A DNA stretch of 64,000 bases from Actinomadura chibensis NBRC 106107 (lineage in GTDB: Bacteria; Actinomycetota; Actinomycetes; Streptosporangiales; Streptosporangiaceae): NCBI RefSeq assembly GCF_001552135.1, contig NZ_BCQP01000027.1, forward strand, positions 62,001 through 126,000. Direction: 5' to 3'. The notes below the pieces were generated by a model. It was not told the origin of the DNA. It saw only the letters and a program-made list of their open reading frames with translations, and searched no databases. Shown one piece after another: positions 27,563-35,468 of this stretch (positions are counted from its first letter, which is position 1; each line of letters opens with the position of its first letter). Position numbers and translations under genes: made by a program.

Positions 27563-27602
27563 GCTACCTTTCCACCAAACATTTGTTAGAACAGAAGGTA
27601 GC
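27563..27602. promoter_or_regulatory. Divergent KstR2-like operator between echA20 and the SDR operon
   Basis: ACCAAACATTTGTT (27574-27587) fits the KstR2 consensus AnCAAGnnCTTGnT with two changes. In reverse complement it shares TAACAA.TGTTTGGT with the fadE30 operator. It is flanked almost symmetrically by GCTACCTT (27563-27570) and AAGGTAGC (27595-27602). GGTAG also lies at the fadE30 -10, so the flanks may be the two divergent -10 regions. One bound repressor could silence both operons. Confidence 0.72.
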
Positions 27603-27636
27603 AGAGGCGGAACTCGGGGATCGCAGAGGAGACGCG

Positions 27637-28404
27637 ATGTCACTGACGCTCGATCTGGACGGCCGGACCGCCGTGGTCACGGGCGGCGTGCGCGGGGTCG
27701 GCGCGGGGATCACCCGCGCCCTCCTGGACGCGGGCGCCGACGTCGTCGCGGTGGCCCGGCGCGAACCGGAGACGCTGCCCGAGTCCGGCGGCCGGACGCC
27801 CCGGTTCGTCTCCCTGGACGCCCGCGACCCCGACGCCGCCGAGGCGTTCGCGGACGGCCTCGACCGCGCCGACATCCTCGTCAACAACGCGGGCGGCGCC
27901 CCGTTCCTGCCGGTCGCCGACGGCCCGCTGCGCACCCACGTCAAGATCCTCGAACTCAACCTGACCACCGCGCTGATCATGGCGCGGGCGCTGCGGCCCC
28001 GGCTGCTGGAGCGCGGCGGCGGCTCGGTGATCAACATCGGCAGCGTCAGCGGGATCCGGCCGTCGCCCGGCACCGCCGCCTACGGCGCGGCCAAGGCCGG
28101 GCTGCAGAGCCTCACGCAGTCGCTCGCCGTCGAATGGGCGCCCGACATCCGGGTGAACCTGGTGACGCTCGGGATGGTCCGCACCGAGCAGTCGCACCTG
28201 CACTACGGCGACGTGGAGGGCATCGCGGCGGTGGAGCGGACCGTCCCGATGGGCCGCCTCGCCGACCCGTACGAGGTCGGCGCGGCCTGCGTCTTCCTGG
28301 CGTCGGACCGGGCCGCCTACATCACCGGGTCGTCGCTCCTGCTGCACGGCGGCGGAGAACGTCCCGCTTTTCTGGACGCCGCCAGCGTGAACAAGGAGCA
28401 GTGA
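27637..28404 (+). CDS. SDR oxidoreductase, Rv3549c-like (steroid cluster)
   Basis: A 255-residue short-chain dehydrogenase with TGGVRGVGAGI, NNAG and the catalytic INIGSVSG / YGAAKAG set. Its divergent position next to echA20 and its size match Rv3549c of the KstR2 regulon. The exact step is not certain. The ATG at 27637 follows GAGGAGA; longer in-frame starts run into the operator and echA20. The stop overlaps the next start by one base. Confidence 0.87.
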   Translation: MSLTLDLDGRTAVVTGGVRGVGAGITRALLDAGADVVAVARREPETLPESGGRTPRFVSLDARDPDAAEAFADGLDRADILVNNAGGAPFLPVADGPLRTHVKILELNLTTALIMARALRPRLLERGGGSVINIGSVSGIRPSPGTAAYGAAKAGLQSLTQSLAVEWAPDIRVNLVTLGMVRTEQSHLHYGDVEGIAAVERTVPMGRLADPYEVGAACVFLASDRAAYITGSSLLLHGGGERPAFLDAASVNKEQ

Positions 28405-29312
28405 TGATCTGCAAGGGTCGCGTGGTCGCCATCACCGGGGCAGGGCGGGGGCTCGGCCGCGCCCACGCCCTGGAGTTCGCCCGGCAGGGCGCGCACGTCG
28501 TCGTCAACGACCTGGGCGTCGCCCGCGACGGCACCGGCGGCGCGTCGGCGGGCCCGGCGCACGACGTGGTCCGCGAGATCGAGGCCCTCGGCGGGCGGGC
28601 CGTCGCGAACACCGACGACGTCGCCACCGACGCGGGCGCCGCCGCCCTGGTCGCCACCGCCCTCGACGCGTTCGGACGGCTCGACACCCTCGTCAACAAC
28701 GCGGGCTTCCTCCGCGACCGCATGCTGGTCAACCTCGGCGAGGACGAGTGGGACGCCGTCATGCGCGTCCACCTCAAGGGCCATTTCCTCCCGCTCAAGC
28801 ACGCCGGACGCCACTGGCGCGCCGAGAGCAAGGCGGGCCGCCCGGTGGACGCCCGGATCATCAACACCTCGTCCGGCGCGGGCCTGCTCGGCAGCGTGGG
28901 CCAGGGCAACTATTCGGCGGCGAAGGCGGGCATCGTCGGGCTGACGCTCGTCGCGTCCGCCGAACTGGCCCGCTACGGCGTGACCGTCAACGCGATCGCG
29001 CCCGCCGCCCGCACCCGCATGACCGAGGAGGTCTTCGCGCAGACGATGGCGGCCCCCGCCGAAGGCGAATTCGACGCGATGGCGCCCGAGAACGTCTCGC
29101 CGCTGGTCGTCTGGCTGGGCTCGGCCGCGTCCCGCGGCGTCACCGGGCGCGTCTTCGAGGCGGAGGGCGGACGGATCTGCGTCATGGACGCCTTCCGCCA
29201 CGGCCCGGCCGCCGACAAGGGCGCCCGCTGGGACCCGGCCGAGGTCGGCGACGTGGTCGCGGGCCTGCTCGCGAAATCGCCCGCGCCCGAACCCGTTTAT
29301 GGGGCGGGTTGA
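28404..29312 (+). CDS. SDR oxidoreductase, Rv3548c-like (steroid cluster)
   Basis: A 302-residue SDR of the longer type. It has TGAGRGLGRAHA, an extended insert (VARDGTGGASAGPAHDV) usual in hydroxyacyl-CoA/17-beta-hydroxysteroid dehydrogenase-like proteins, NNAG, and catalytic SSGAGL / YSAAKAG. Length and context match Rv3548c. Translation is coupled to the preceding SDR (TGATG). A role in oxidising a hydroxyl of a ring C/D intermediate is likely but not proven. Confidence 0.86.
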   Translation: MICKGRVVAITGAGRGLGRAHALEFARQGAHVVVNDLGVARDGTGGASAGPAHDVVREIEALGGRAVANTDDVATDAGAAALVATALDAFGRLDTLVNNAGFLRDRMLVNLGEDEWDAVMRVHLKGHFLPLKHAGRHWRAESKAGRPVDARIINTSSGAGLLGSVGQGNYSAAKAGIVGLTLVASAELARYGVTVNAIAPAARTRMTEEVFAQTMAAPAEGEFDAMAPENVSPLVVWLGSAASRGVTGRVFEAEGGRICVMDAFRHGPAADKGARWDPAEVGDVVAGLLAKSPAPEPVYGAG

Positions 29313-29323
29313 CACAAATGTCA
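29310..29323. promoter_or_regulatory. Palindrome overlapping the end of the SDR gene
   Basis: TGACA-CAAA-TGTCA is a perfect 5-bp inverted repeat that includes a TTGACA (29309-29314). It lies 67 bp upstream of the membrane-cytochrome gene at 29390 and may be its operator or -35 element; no convincing -10 is seen at the right distance. Confidence 0.35.
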
Positions 29324-29389
29324 CTGAACTGAGAGAGCTTGATCACGCGTCGTACTTGTCGGCCGATCCACACGACAAGGGGGCGTTGA

Positions 29390-30148
29390 ATGAGAAGGGG
29401 ACGGGAACGTCCGGGGCCGCCGCAGGGCCTCGCCCATGAGGGGACCCAAGCGTTCCTCATAGCACCGGACGGGTTCCACCGCAGCGGGCCGCAGGGGCGC
29501 CGGAACCGGGCCAGACCCCGGCTCCGGCTCGCCGGCCGCGCGGCCGCCGCGGGCTGCGCCGGGCTGCTCCTCGGGCTCGGCGTCTCGACCGGCGTCCTGC
29601 TGCCCGAGCTGCGCGCCGTCGGATCGTTCGTCGACTTCTACTGCGGCGTCTTCGCGCTGGTCTCCCTCTCGTTGACGGTCATGGTCGGGGTGCTGGCCAC
29701 CGACCAGGCGATCCTCGCCCCGGCCCGGCGCGTCCGCGCGCAGGCGGCGCACCGGGCGCTCGCCTTCCTCGCCGTCGCGACGCTCGTCCTGCACATCGCC
29801 TCGCAGATCGCCCGGCACCGGATCGGCGCGGCGCAGGCGTTCCTCCCGCTCTCCGCCGACCACCTGGCCGACTACGGCCTCGGCACCCTCGCGCTCTACC
29901 TGATGGTCGTCGCGTTCGCGGGCGGGATCGCGCGCGGCCGGTTCGCCGCCGCCCGCCGCCCCTGGACGTGGCGGGCGCTGCACCTCACCGCCTACGCCGC
30001 CTGGCCGGTCGGCGTCCTGCACGGGCTGACGTCCGGACGTCCGCCCGCGCCCTGGGTCACCGCCGGATACCTGCTCTGCCTCGCCGGGGTCGCGCTCGCC
30101 GTCGCGGCCCGCCCGGTCCTGCGGCGGCGCGCCGGGAGGACGTCGTGA
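29390..30148 (+). CDS. Cytochrome-b-like/ferric reductase-like membrane protein
   Basis: A 252-residue protein with an Arg/Pro-rich cytoplasmic N-terminus of about 45 residues followed by six hydrophobic segments. Two helices carry His pairs at b-haem spacing: H121/H135 and H198/H211, as in ferric-reductase-like transmembrane domains. No FAD or NAD domain is attached; that function is probably supplied by the next gene, whose GTG overlaps this stop (GTGA). The pair would pass electrons from NADH through flavin and Fe-S to membrane haems. The terminal acceptor is unknown. Confidence 0.82.
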   Translation: MRRGRERPGPPQGLAHEGTQAFLIAPDGFHRSGPQGRRNRARPRLRLAGRAAAAGCAGLLLGLGVSTGVLLPELRAVGSFVDFYCGVFALVSLSLTVMVGVLATDQAILAPARRVRAQAAHRALAFLAVATLVLHIASQIARHRIGAAQAFLPLSADHLADYGLGTLALYLMVVAFAGGIARGRFAAARRPWTWRALHLTAYAAWPVGVLHGLTSGRPPAPWVTAGYLLCLAGVALAVAARPVLRRRAGRTS

Positions 30149-31617
30149 CGACCCTCGCGCCCCCGCGCGTCGCGGTCCGGCACATCGGCCCGCCGCGCCT
30201 CACCAAGGGCCTCGAAGGCGGCGCCCGCCTCGGCTGGGACGCCCACCGCGCCCTCCACCCGCACCCGCGCCCGCTCACGGCGGCACAGCTCATCGCGCTG
30301 TGCGAGGCGGGACGCCTGCACGGCCGGGGCGGCGCCGCGTTCCCCTTCGCGCGCAAGGTGAAGGCGACCGCCGACAGCGCCGTGCGCCGCCGCAAGCGCA
30401 CGGTCGTCGTCGTCAACGGCACCGAGGGCGAACCCGGCAGCGCCAAGGACAAGGTGCTCCTCCAACGCGCCCCGCACCTCGTCCTGGACGGCGCCGCCCT
30501 CGCCGCCACCGCGCTCGGCTCCGTCGAGATCGTCGTCGCGGTCACCGACGAGGAGGCGGCCCGCTCGCTCGACGACGCGATCGCCGAACGCGGCCTCGGC
30601 GCCCGCGCCCGGACCGTCCGGCTGCCCGAGCACTTCGTCACCGGCGAGAGCGGCTCGGTGGTCCGCGGGATCAACGGCAGCCGCCCGATCCCGCCCGGAC
30701 GCAAGGGCCGCGCGTCCACCAGCGGCGTCGACGGCCTGCCCACGCTCCTCTCCAACGCCGAGACCTACGCGCAGCTCGCCGTCCTCGCCGGGCTCGGCCC
30801 CCGCGCCTACGCCCGCGCCGGGACGCCCGACGAGCCGGGCACCGTCCTGCTCACCGTGACCGGCGCGGCGCGGTTCCCCGCCGTCGTCGAGACGGCGGCC
30901 GGGGCGCCGCTCGGCCACCTGCTCGACCTGTGCGGGGCCCGCGCGGGCGAGGGCGTGCTGGTCGGCGGCTACCACGGCGCCTGGCTGACCGGCGAGCGCG
31001 CGTCCCGGACCCGCGTCTCCCGCGCCGGTCTCGCCGAGTCCGGCGGCGTCCTCGGCGCCGGGATCGTCATGCCGCTCGGCCGGGGCACCTGCCCGCTCGG
31101 CGAATGCGCCCGGGTCGCCCGCTACCTCGCCGCCGAGTCCGCCGGGCAGTGCGGCCCCTGCCGGCTCGGCCTGCCCGACGTCGCCGGGGCCTTCGCCGAC
31201 CTCGCCGCCGGACGCGACGCCGCCGCCGCGCGCGACACCGTCCGCCGCGCCGCGCGGATGGCCGCCGGACGCGGCGCCTGCGCCCATCCCGACGGCTCGG
31301 CCCGGTTCGTCCTGTCCGCCCTTGACGTGTTCGCGGACGACGTCGCCCGCCACATCGAGCACGGCGGCTGCGGACGTCCCGTCCGGGGCGTCCTCCCCGC
31401 CGGGACCGACGCCCGGCTGAGCCTGGAGGTCGACTGGAGCCGCTGCGACGGCCACGGCCTGTGCGCGGACATCCTGCGCGGCACCGTCCGGATGGACGAA
31501 CACGACTACCCGGTGATCCCGTCCGAGCCGATCCCCGACCGCCTGGAAGCGGACGCGCGCCGCGCCGTGGCGATGTGCCCGGGCTTAGCCCTGCGCCTCG
31601 TCCCACGCGTCCGCTGA
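30145..31617 (+). CDS. NuoF-like NADH-flavoprotein fused to a 3Fe-4S-type ferredoxin
   Basis: A 490-residue soluble protein. Residues 20-400 resemble the 51-kDa NADH-binding subunit of complex I: GRGGAAF (60-66), NGTEGEPGSAKDK (91-103), an SLBB-like segment (about 230-280) and an Fe-S region with C336 and C339 in ESAGQCGPC and C379 in GACAHPDG. The first cluster Cys of canonical NuoF (ESCGxCxPC) is Ala333 here, so one ligand is missing or replaced. Residues 425-490 form a short ferredoxin (C434, C440, C478 in CDGHGLC and CPG), typical of 3Fe-4S ferredoxins. GGGAGG precedes the GTG at 30145. It is coupled to the membrane cytochrome gene. Confidence 0.85.
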   Translation: MTTLAPPRVAVRHIGPPRLTKGLEGGARLGWDAHRALHPHPRPLTAAQLIALCEAGRLHGRGGAAFPFARKVKATADSAVRRRKRTVVVVNGTEGEPGSAKDKVLLQRAPHLVLDGAALAATALGSVEIVVAVTDEEAARSLDDAIAERGLGARARTVRLPEHFVTGESGSVVRGINGSRPIPPGRKGRASTSGVDGLPTLLSNAETYAQLAVLAGLGPRAYARAGTPDEPGTVLLTVTGAARFPAVVETAAGAPLGHLLDLCGARAGEGVLVGGYHGAWLTGERASRTRVSRAGLAESGGVLGAGIVMPLGRGTCPLGECARVARYLAAESAGQCGPCRLGLPDVAGAFADLAAGRDAAAARDTVRRAARMAAGRGACAHPDGSARFVLSALDVFADDVARHIEHGGCGRPVRGVLPAGTDARLSLEVDWSRCDGHGLCADILRGTVRMDEHDYPVIPSEPIPDRLEADARRAVAMCPGLALRLVPRVR

Positions 31618-31648
31618 AACCACCCGCGGCGCCGAGGCCGTCGTCGCT

Positions 31649-32539
31649 CTAGGGCCTGTCGTTCACCAGCAGGTCGATGACGCCGGTCAGGTCCTCTTCG
31701 CCGCTGCCCTCGGCCAGGCGGCGGCGCATCAGTTCGAAATAGGGGCTGAGCAGTTCGGGGCTCACCCCCTGCTGCTCGGCGGTGCTCAAGAAAGTGGGCG
31801 TACCGGCCACCTGCATGGCCAGGTTCGAGACGACGCCCTTGGTGTAGTCGCCGCTCCGCAGTTGTCCGGCGGTCCGGTGAAGCGCCGGAGCCATCGCGAC
31901 GAGCCAGTCGGTGAGAAGCGGTGCGAACGCCGTGGGGTCGATGTCCTCCGTGCGGATCAGGGCGAAAGCGTGTGCGGCGCCGGCGAACATCCCGTACATG
32001 GCGCTGAGCAGGGCCACGTCGTGGAGGGCCGCGAAGCCCGCGTCCTCGCCGACGTAGTTGGTGCCGGTCGGGACGCCCAACGTCCCGCGATGCCGCTCGA
32101 ACAGCTCCCGGGACCCGCTGTAGAAGACGTAACCGCCCGCCTCCGGAACGCCGATCATCGGGGGGACGGCCATGATCCCGCCGTCCAGGTAGCGGGCGCC
32201 GCGCTCGCGGGCCCAGTCGGCTCGGGCGCGGGCCTGGGCGGGCGTACCGGTGGTCAGGTTGACGAGGTCCTTGCCGCCCAGATCGGTACCCTCCAACACT
32301 TCGGCGACCGAATCGTCGTCCAGGAGGCAGACGACGATCAGGGTGCCCGCCTCGACCGCCTCAGCGGCGGTGCTGGCGACCTTCGCCCCTTCGGAGGCGA
32401 GTGCCTCAGCACGGGCGGGGCTGCGGTTCCAAACGGTGAGCGGGTACTCGGCGGCTAGCCAGGCGCGGGCCAGCGCGGTGCCCATCGCGCCGAGCCCCAG
32501 CAAAGTGACGGACGTCTTCTCAGCGGTGTTCTGTGCCAT
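31649..32539 (-). CDS. NAD(P)-dependent oxidoreductase, imine reductase/HIBADH-like (second copy)
   Basis: A 296-residue homologue of the enzyme at 20253-21158, with VTLLGLGAMGTALARAW, VWNRSPARAEAL and a helical C-terminal domain. In the active-site helix it reads HDVALLSAMYGMFAGAAHA, where the first copy has an Asp and Phe-Trp, so the two may differ in substrate or stereochemistry. The ATG at 32539 is chosen over a longer frame because the Rossmann fold begins there and the upstream DNA is the shared control region. It is divergent from the second HxlR gene. Confidence 0.84.
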   Translation of the reverse strand: MAQNTAEKTSVTLLGLGAMGTALARAWLAAEYPLTVWNRSPARAEALASEGAKVASTAAEAVEAGTLIVVCLLDDDSVAEVLEGTDLGGKDLVNLTTGTPAQARARADWARERGARYLDGGIMAVPPMIGVPEAGGYVFYSGSRELFERHRGTLGVPTGTNYVGEDAGFAALHDVALLSAMYGMFAGAAHAFALIRTEDIDPTAFAPLLTDWLVAMAPALHRTAGQLRSGDYTKGVVSNLAMQVAGTPTFLSTAEQQGVSPELLSPYFELMRRRLAEGSGEEDLTGVIDLLVNDRP

Positions 32540-32573
32540 GCCGATTAGGCTGGTCAAAGCTCCGGAGGCGATC

Positions 32574-32599
32574 AAGTACGCACTTCGTGGTGGGTACTT
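32574..32599. promoter_or_regulatory. Inverted repeat between the second HxlR gene and its partner
   Basis: AAGTAC (32574-32579) and GTACTT (32594-32599) form an inverted repeat with a 14-bp spacer in the 96-bp divergent region. HxlR proteins commonly bind spaced TAC/GTA-type palindromes, so this is the best operator candidate. Confidence 0.55.
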
Positions 32600-32635
32600 A
32601 CCCCGGGGTGAGCGAGCACGTCGGAAGGGCGAGGC

Positions 32636-32968
32636 ATGACGACGTCGAACCGGCCGGCCACCCGGGGCGGGCACGTCTGCGGGATCGACACCGCGATGGA
32701 GGTGATCGGCGGCAAGTGGAAGGTGCTCATCCTCTGGGCGCTCCACGAGCACCCCTACCGCCGCTTCGGCGAGCTGCGTCGGCTGGTCCCCGGGATCACC
32801 GAGAAGGTGCTGGCCTCTCACCTGCGCGAGCTCGAATCGGACGGCGTGGTGCGCCGCGTCTCCTACGCCGAGGTGCCGCCCCGCGTCGAGTACTCGCTGA
32901 CCGAGGACGGCAAACGCCTCAACGCCGCGCTGAAGCCGCTCGCCGCCTGGGGCCGCGCCCGGACGTAG
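32636..32968 (+). CDS. HxlR-family transcriptional regulator (second of two)
   Basis: A 110-residue winged-helix regulator (HVCGIDTAMEVIGGKWKVLI, LVPGITEKVLASHLRELESDG, RVEYSLTEDGKRL). The conserved N-terminal Cys is in GHVCGI. It faces the NAD(P)-dependent oxidoreductase at 31649-32539 across an AAGTAC/GTACTT inverted repeat. The arrangement mirrors the HxlR/oxidoreductase pair at 19.9-21.2 kb. Confidence 0.88.
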   Translation: MTTSNRPATRGGHVCGIDTAMEVIGGKWKVLILWALHEHPYRRFGELRRLVPGITEKVLASHLRELESDGVVRRVSYAEVPPRVEYSLTEDGKRLNAALKPLAAWGRART

Positions 32969-32988
32969 AGCCCGACCCGGGCTGGATT

Positions 32989-33054
32989 TTCACTGGTTCG
33001 TTCTTCGAAGTGAATTTTTGGCTGATTGACAGCACTCGCATACTCGATTACTTT
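32989..33054 (+). promoter_or_regulatory. AT-rich promoter of the DUF4360 gene
   Basis: TTGACA (33026-33031) and TACTTT (33049-33054) are 17 bp apart, close to a consensus housekeeping promoter and unusual for this genome. Just upstream TTCACT (32989-32994) and AGTGAA (33009-33014) form an inverted repeat that could be a regulator site. The 120-bp region is clearly richer in AT than its surroundings. Confidence 0.7.
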
Positions 33055-33119
33055 CCCGGTAAAACGATCATGGTTCGATTTCCATTGACCGGACCGTCAA
33101 TTCCGTGGAGGGGAACCGT

Positions 33120-33773
33120 ATGCGCAAGGGGATCGCACTTTCCGCCGCGGCCGCCGCCGCGTTCGCCTTGACCGCCGCTCCGGTCGCGTCCGCTTCGGCC
33201 TCCGCCCAGCCCACCGCCGAAGGGCCCGACGACGCCATTGTCGAGATCACGACCGCGAACGGCTCCGGATGCACGACCGCCACGACCGGCGCGGCCTTCA
33301 AGTGGGGCAACGAGGCTTTCACCATCGACTACCGCGACTACACGGCCCAGGTGGGCGGCTCCTCGAAGCCCGCCGACGCTCGCAAGAACTGCGCGCTGGC
33401 CGTGAAGGTGACCACCCGCCACAACCTGACCTACGCCGTCTCGCGGGTGGACTACCGCCTGACCCCCGCCCTGCAGTCCGGCGCGAAGGCCACCTTGAAG
33501 GCCGAACACAATTTCCTGGGCTCCGATCGGAGCGACCTCAAAACGTTCAGCATGTCCGGCCCCTTGAACGACCTTTACCAGATCACCGAGACTGTGCCCG
33601 CGGACGAACTCGTGTGGAAGATATGCGAGGACACGCGGTCCATCGGCGTCAACACCGAACTGCGAGTCGCCCCGGGAACCTCGGACCTGTCGAAGGTCAG
33701 CTCCGTCTCCATGAACTCCGCCGACGGCACCTTCCAAACGACCTACCACCTGGTCTGGAAGGAATGCCCCTGA
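33120..33773 (+). CDS. Secreted DUF4360 protein
   Basis: A 217-residue exported protein. A Sec signal peptide (MRKGIALSAAAAAAFALTAA, cleavage near residue 29 after ASA) precedes a DUF4360 domain: NGSGC, AFTIDYRDYTAQVG, RKNCALAV, SVSMNSADGTFQTTYHLVW ending in ECP. Four Cys (in NGSGC, RKNC, KICE, KEC) probably form two disulfides. The function of DUF4360 is unknown. The ATG at 33120 follows GGAGGGG; an in-frame GTG at 33105 overlaps that ribosome site. A strong promoter and good ribosome site suggest high expression. Confidence 0.88.
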   Translation: MRKGIALSAAAAAAFALTAAPVASASASAQPTAEGPDDAIVEITTANGSGCTTATTGAAFKWGNEAFTIDYRDYTAQVGGSSKPADARKNCALAVKVTTRHNLTYAVSRVDYRLTPALQSGAKATLKAEHNFLGSDRSDLKTFSMSGPLNDLYQITETVPADELVWKICEDTRSIGVNTELRVAPGTSDLSKVSSVSMNSADGTFQTTYHLVWKECP

Positions 33774-33806
33774 CCCGCGTCAAGGCGTGGACGGCCCTGC
33801 CTGCCG

Positions 33807-35216
33807 TCAGCGCGGGCGGTAGGCCTCCAGGTACCGGTGGACCTTGTCGGTGTAGGGCCTGAACCTGGCGGGGACGCCGCCCGCCTTCACGATGGTCTTG
33901 GACGAACTGCGGTACGTCGCCGCCAGGTTCAGCGCGGGGTCGCCCGGGACGTCCTTGAGGTCCTTGCCCCAGTAGCAGAGGAAGCGGCCCATCGCCGGGA
34001 TGGACAGTTCGGGTGTGATCTGCTCCGGCTTGGGCTCCGGGTTGTTGAGGCCGCCCGGCTGCCAGAACACGAGGACGCCCGGCGTCCAGCGGGCGATCCC
34101 GTACTCGTTCTTCGCCGGGTCGGCGAGACGCGGGTCGAACCCGCTCTCCGCCTTCAGCATCGCCGCGATCAGCGCCGGGCTGAGCCCGCGCATCTCGCAC
34201 CACGTCCCGGCGCGGACGATCAGGTCCCGGTACTGGGCGGGGATGTCGGAGTCGGCGCGGAGCCAGCGGTCGTCCGCTCGGCTCTGCTCGGAGCCGCCGC
34301 CGCCGGTCAGCGCCCAGATCGCGCCCGCGGCGGCCGTCGCGGCGACCGCCGCGCCGGTCCCGGCGACCAGCGCGACGCGCCGCCTTCGCCAGGCGCGGCG
34401 TCGGGGCGGGGGAGCGTCGGGGAGCGGGTCGGTGTCGATATCGCTGGCGACCTCGGACAGAGCGGACTCGAACGCCGCCGCGGACTGCCAGCGCTTCTCC
34501 CGGTCCGGGGCGAGGGCGCGCAGCACGGCCGTCTCCACCCGGGGCGGGACGCCGGGGCGCAGTTCGGACGGGGGCCGGGCCGGGGACGCGGGAGGCTTCC
34601 CCGTCAGCAGGTGGTAGGTGAGCGCGCCGAGGCCGTACACGTCCGAGCGGCGGTCCGGCGCGCCGTCGACCTGCGTCTGCTCGGGGGCCATGTACCCGGG
34701 CGACCCGGCGGGCAGCGTGAGGCTGGACAGGTGGTCCTCGGTGCGGGCGATCCCGAGATCGGAGATCATCAGCCGCTCGGCGCCGCCCGCCGCGGACCGC
34801 AGCAGCACGTTCGACGGCTTGAGGTCGCGGTGCACCACCCCGAGCTGGTGCAGCTCCTCAACGCCCAGGATGATCTCCCGCGCGGTGCGCACCGCCTCGT
34901 TCAGCGGGAGCGGGCCGTCCGCGAGCCGCTCGGCGAGGGTGCCCCGGTCGGCGTAGGACATGACGAAGTAGGGGCGTCCGTCCGGCAGCTCGCCGATGTC
35001 GAAGACCTGCACCACCCGGTGCGAGTCGGCCCGGCGCAGCAGCCGCGCCTCCCGGACGAACCGCTCCCGCACGTCGGTGCGGAGCGTCCAGTGCTCGCCC
35101 AGGATCTTGATCGCCACGGGGGAGTCGAGCTCGGGGTCGTGCCCGAGCCACACCGAGGCGAACCCGCCCGTGCCGAGGAGGCGGTCGATCCGGTAGCGGC
35201 CGGCGGCACTCGGCAT
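33807..35216 (-). CDS. Membrane Ser/Thr protein kinase with extracellular lysozyme/transglycosylase-like domain
   Basis: A 469-residue protein. A PknB-type kinase domain occupies 7-262: glycine loop GTGGFASV (15-22), K37, HRDLKPSN (129-136), DLG in place of DFG (153-155), APE (177-179). A basic juxtamembrane segment leads to one transmembrane helix (281-303). The outside part (about 320-469) has the pattern of an SLT/goose-lysozyme-like fold: LSPALIAAMLKAESGFDP with E357 as candidate catalytic acid, then IARWTPGVLVFW, AMGRFLCYWG and LAATYRSS. Actinobacterial kinases usually carry PASTA or other sensor domains instead; here the domain could bind or cut peptidoglycan. ATG 35216 has GGGAGG upstream; a GTG at 35231 is an alternative. 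Confidence 0.85.
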   Translation of the reverse strand: MPSAAGRYRIDRLLGTGGFASVWLGHDPELDSPVAIKILGEHWTLRTDVRERFVREARLLRRADSHRVVQVFDIGELPDGRPYFVMSYADRGTLAERLADGPLPLNEAVRTAREIILGVEELHQLGVVHRDLKPSNVLLRSAAGGAERLMISDLGIARTEDHLSSLTLPAGSPGYMAPEQTQVDGAPDRRSDVYGLGALTYHLLTGKPPASPARPPSELRPGVPPRVETAVLRALAPDREKRWQSAAAFESALSEVASDIDTDPLPDAPPPRRRAWRRRRVALVAGTGAAVAATAAAGAIWALTGGGGSEQSRADDRWLRADSDIPAQYRDLIVRAGTWCEMRGLSPALIAAMLKAESGFDPRLADPAKNEYGIARWTPGVLVFWQPGGLNNPEPKPEQITPELSIPAMGRFLCYWGKDLKDVPGDPALNLAATYRSSSKTIVKAGGVPARFRPYTDKVHRYLEAYRPR

Positions 35217-35468
35217 GTCCACGCCTCCCAATGATGGACGACGGACCGGGGCGGCGCATCCTCACCGCGAACGACCCGCCACGCTCCGTGGCGTCCCGGG
35301 GGCGGAATGCCCTCTCCGGGAGGGACGTTCTACGGTGAAGGCACCGGAAAATGGATCGCCTTCGCCGGGCGTTCCGGTTACGGTGCGAAGGTTTGCGGGG
35401 CGAGCGGGACCGGCGGGCCTGGAACCGCCGGACGGCCCGCCGCCCCATCGCTACCCCTAAGGACGAGT

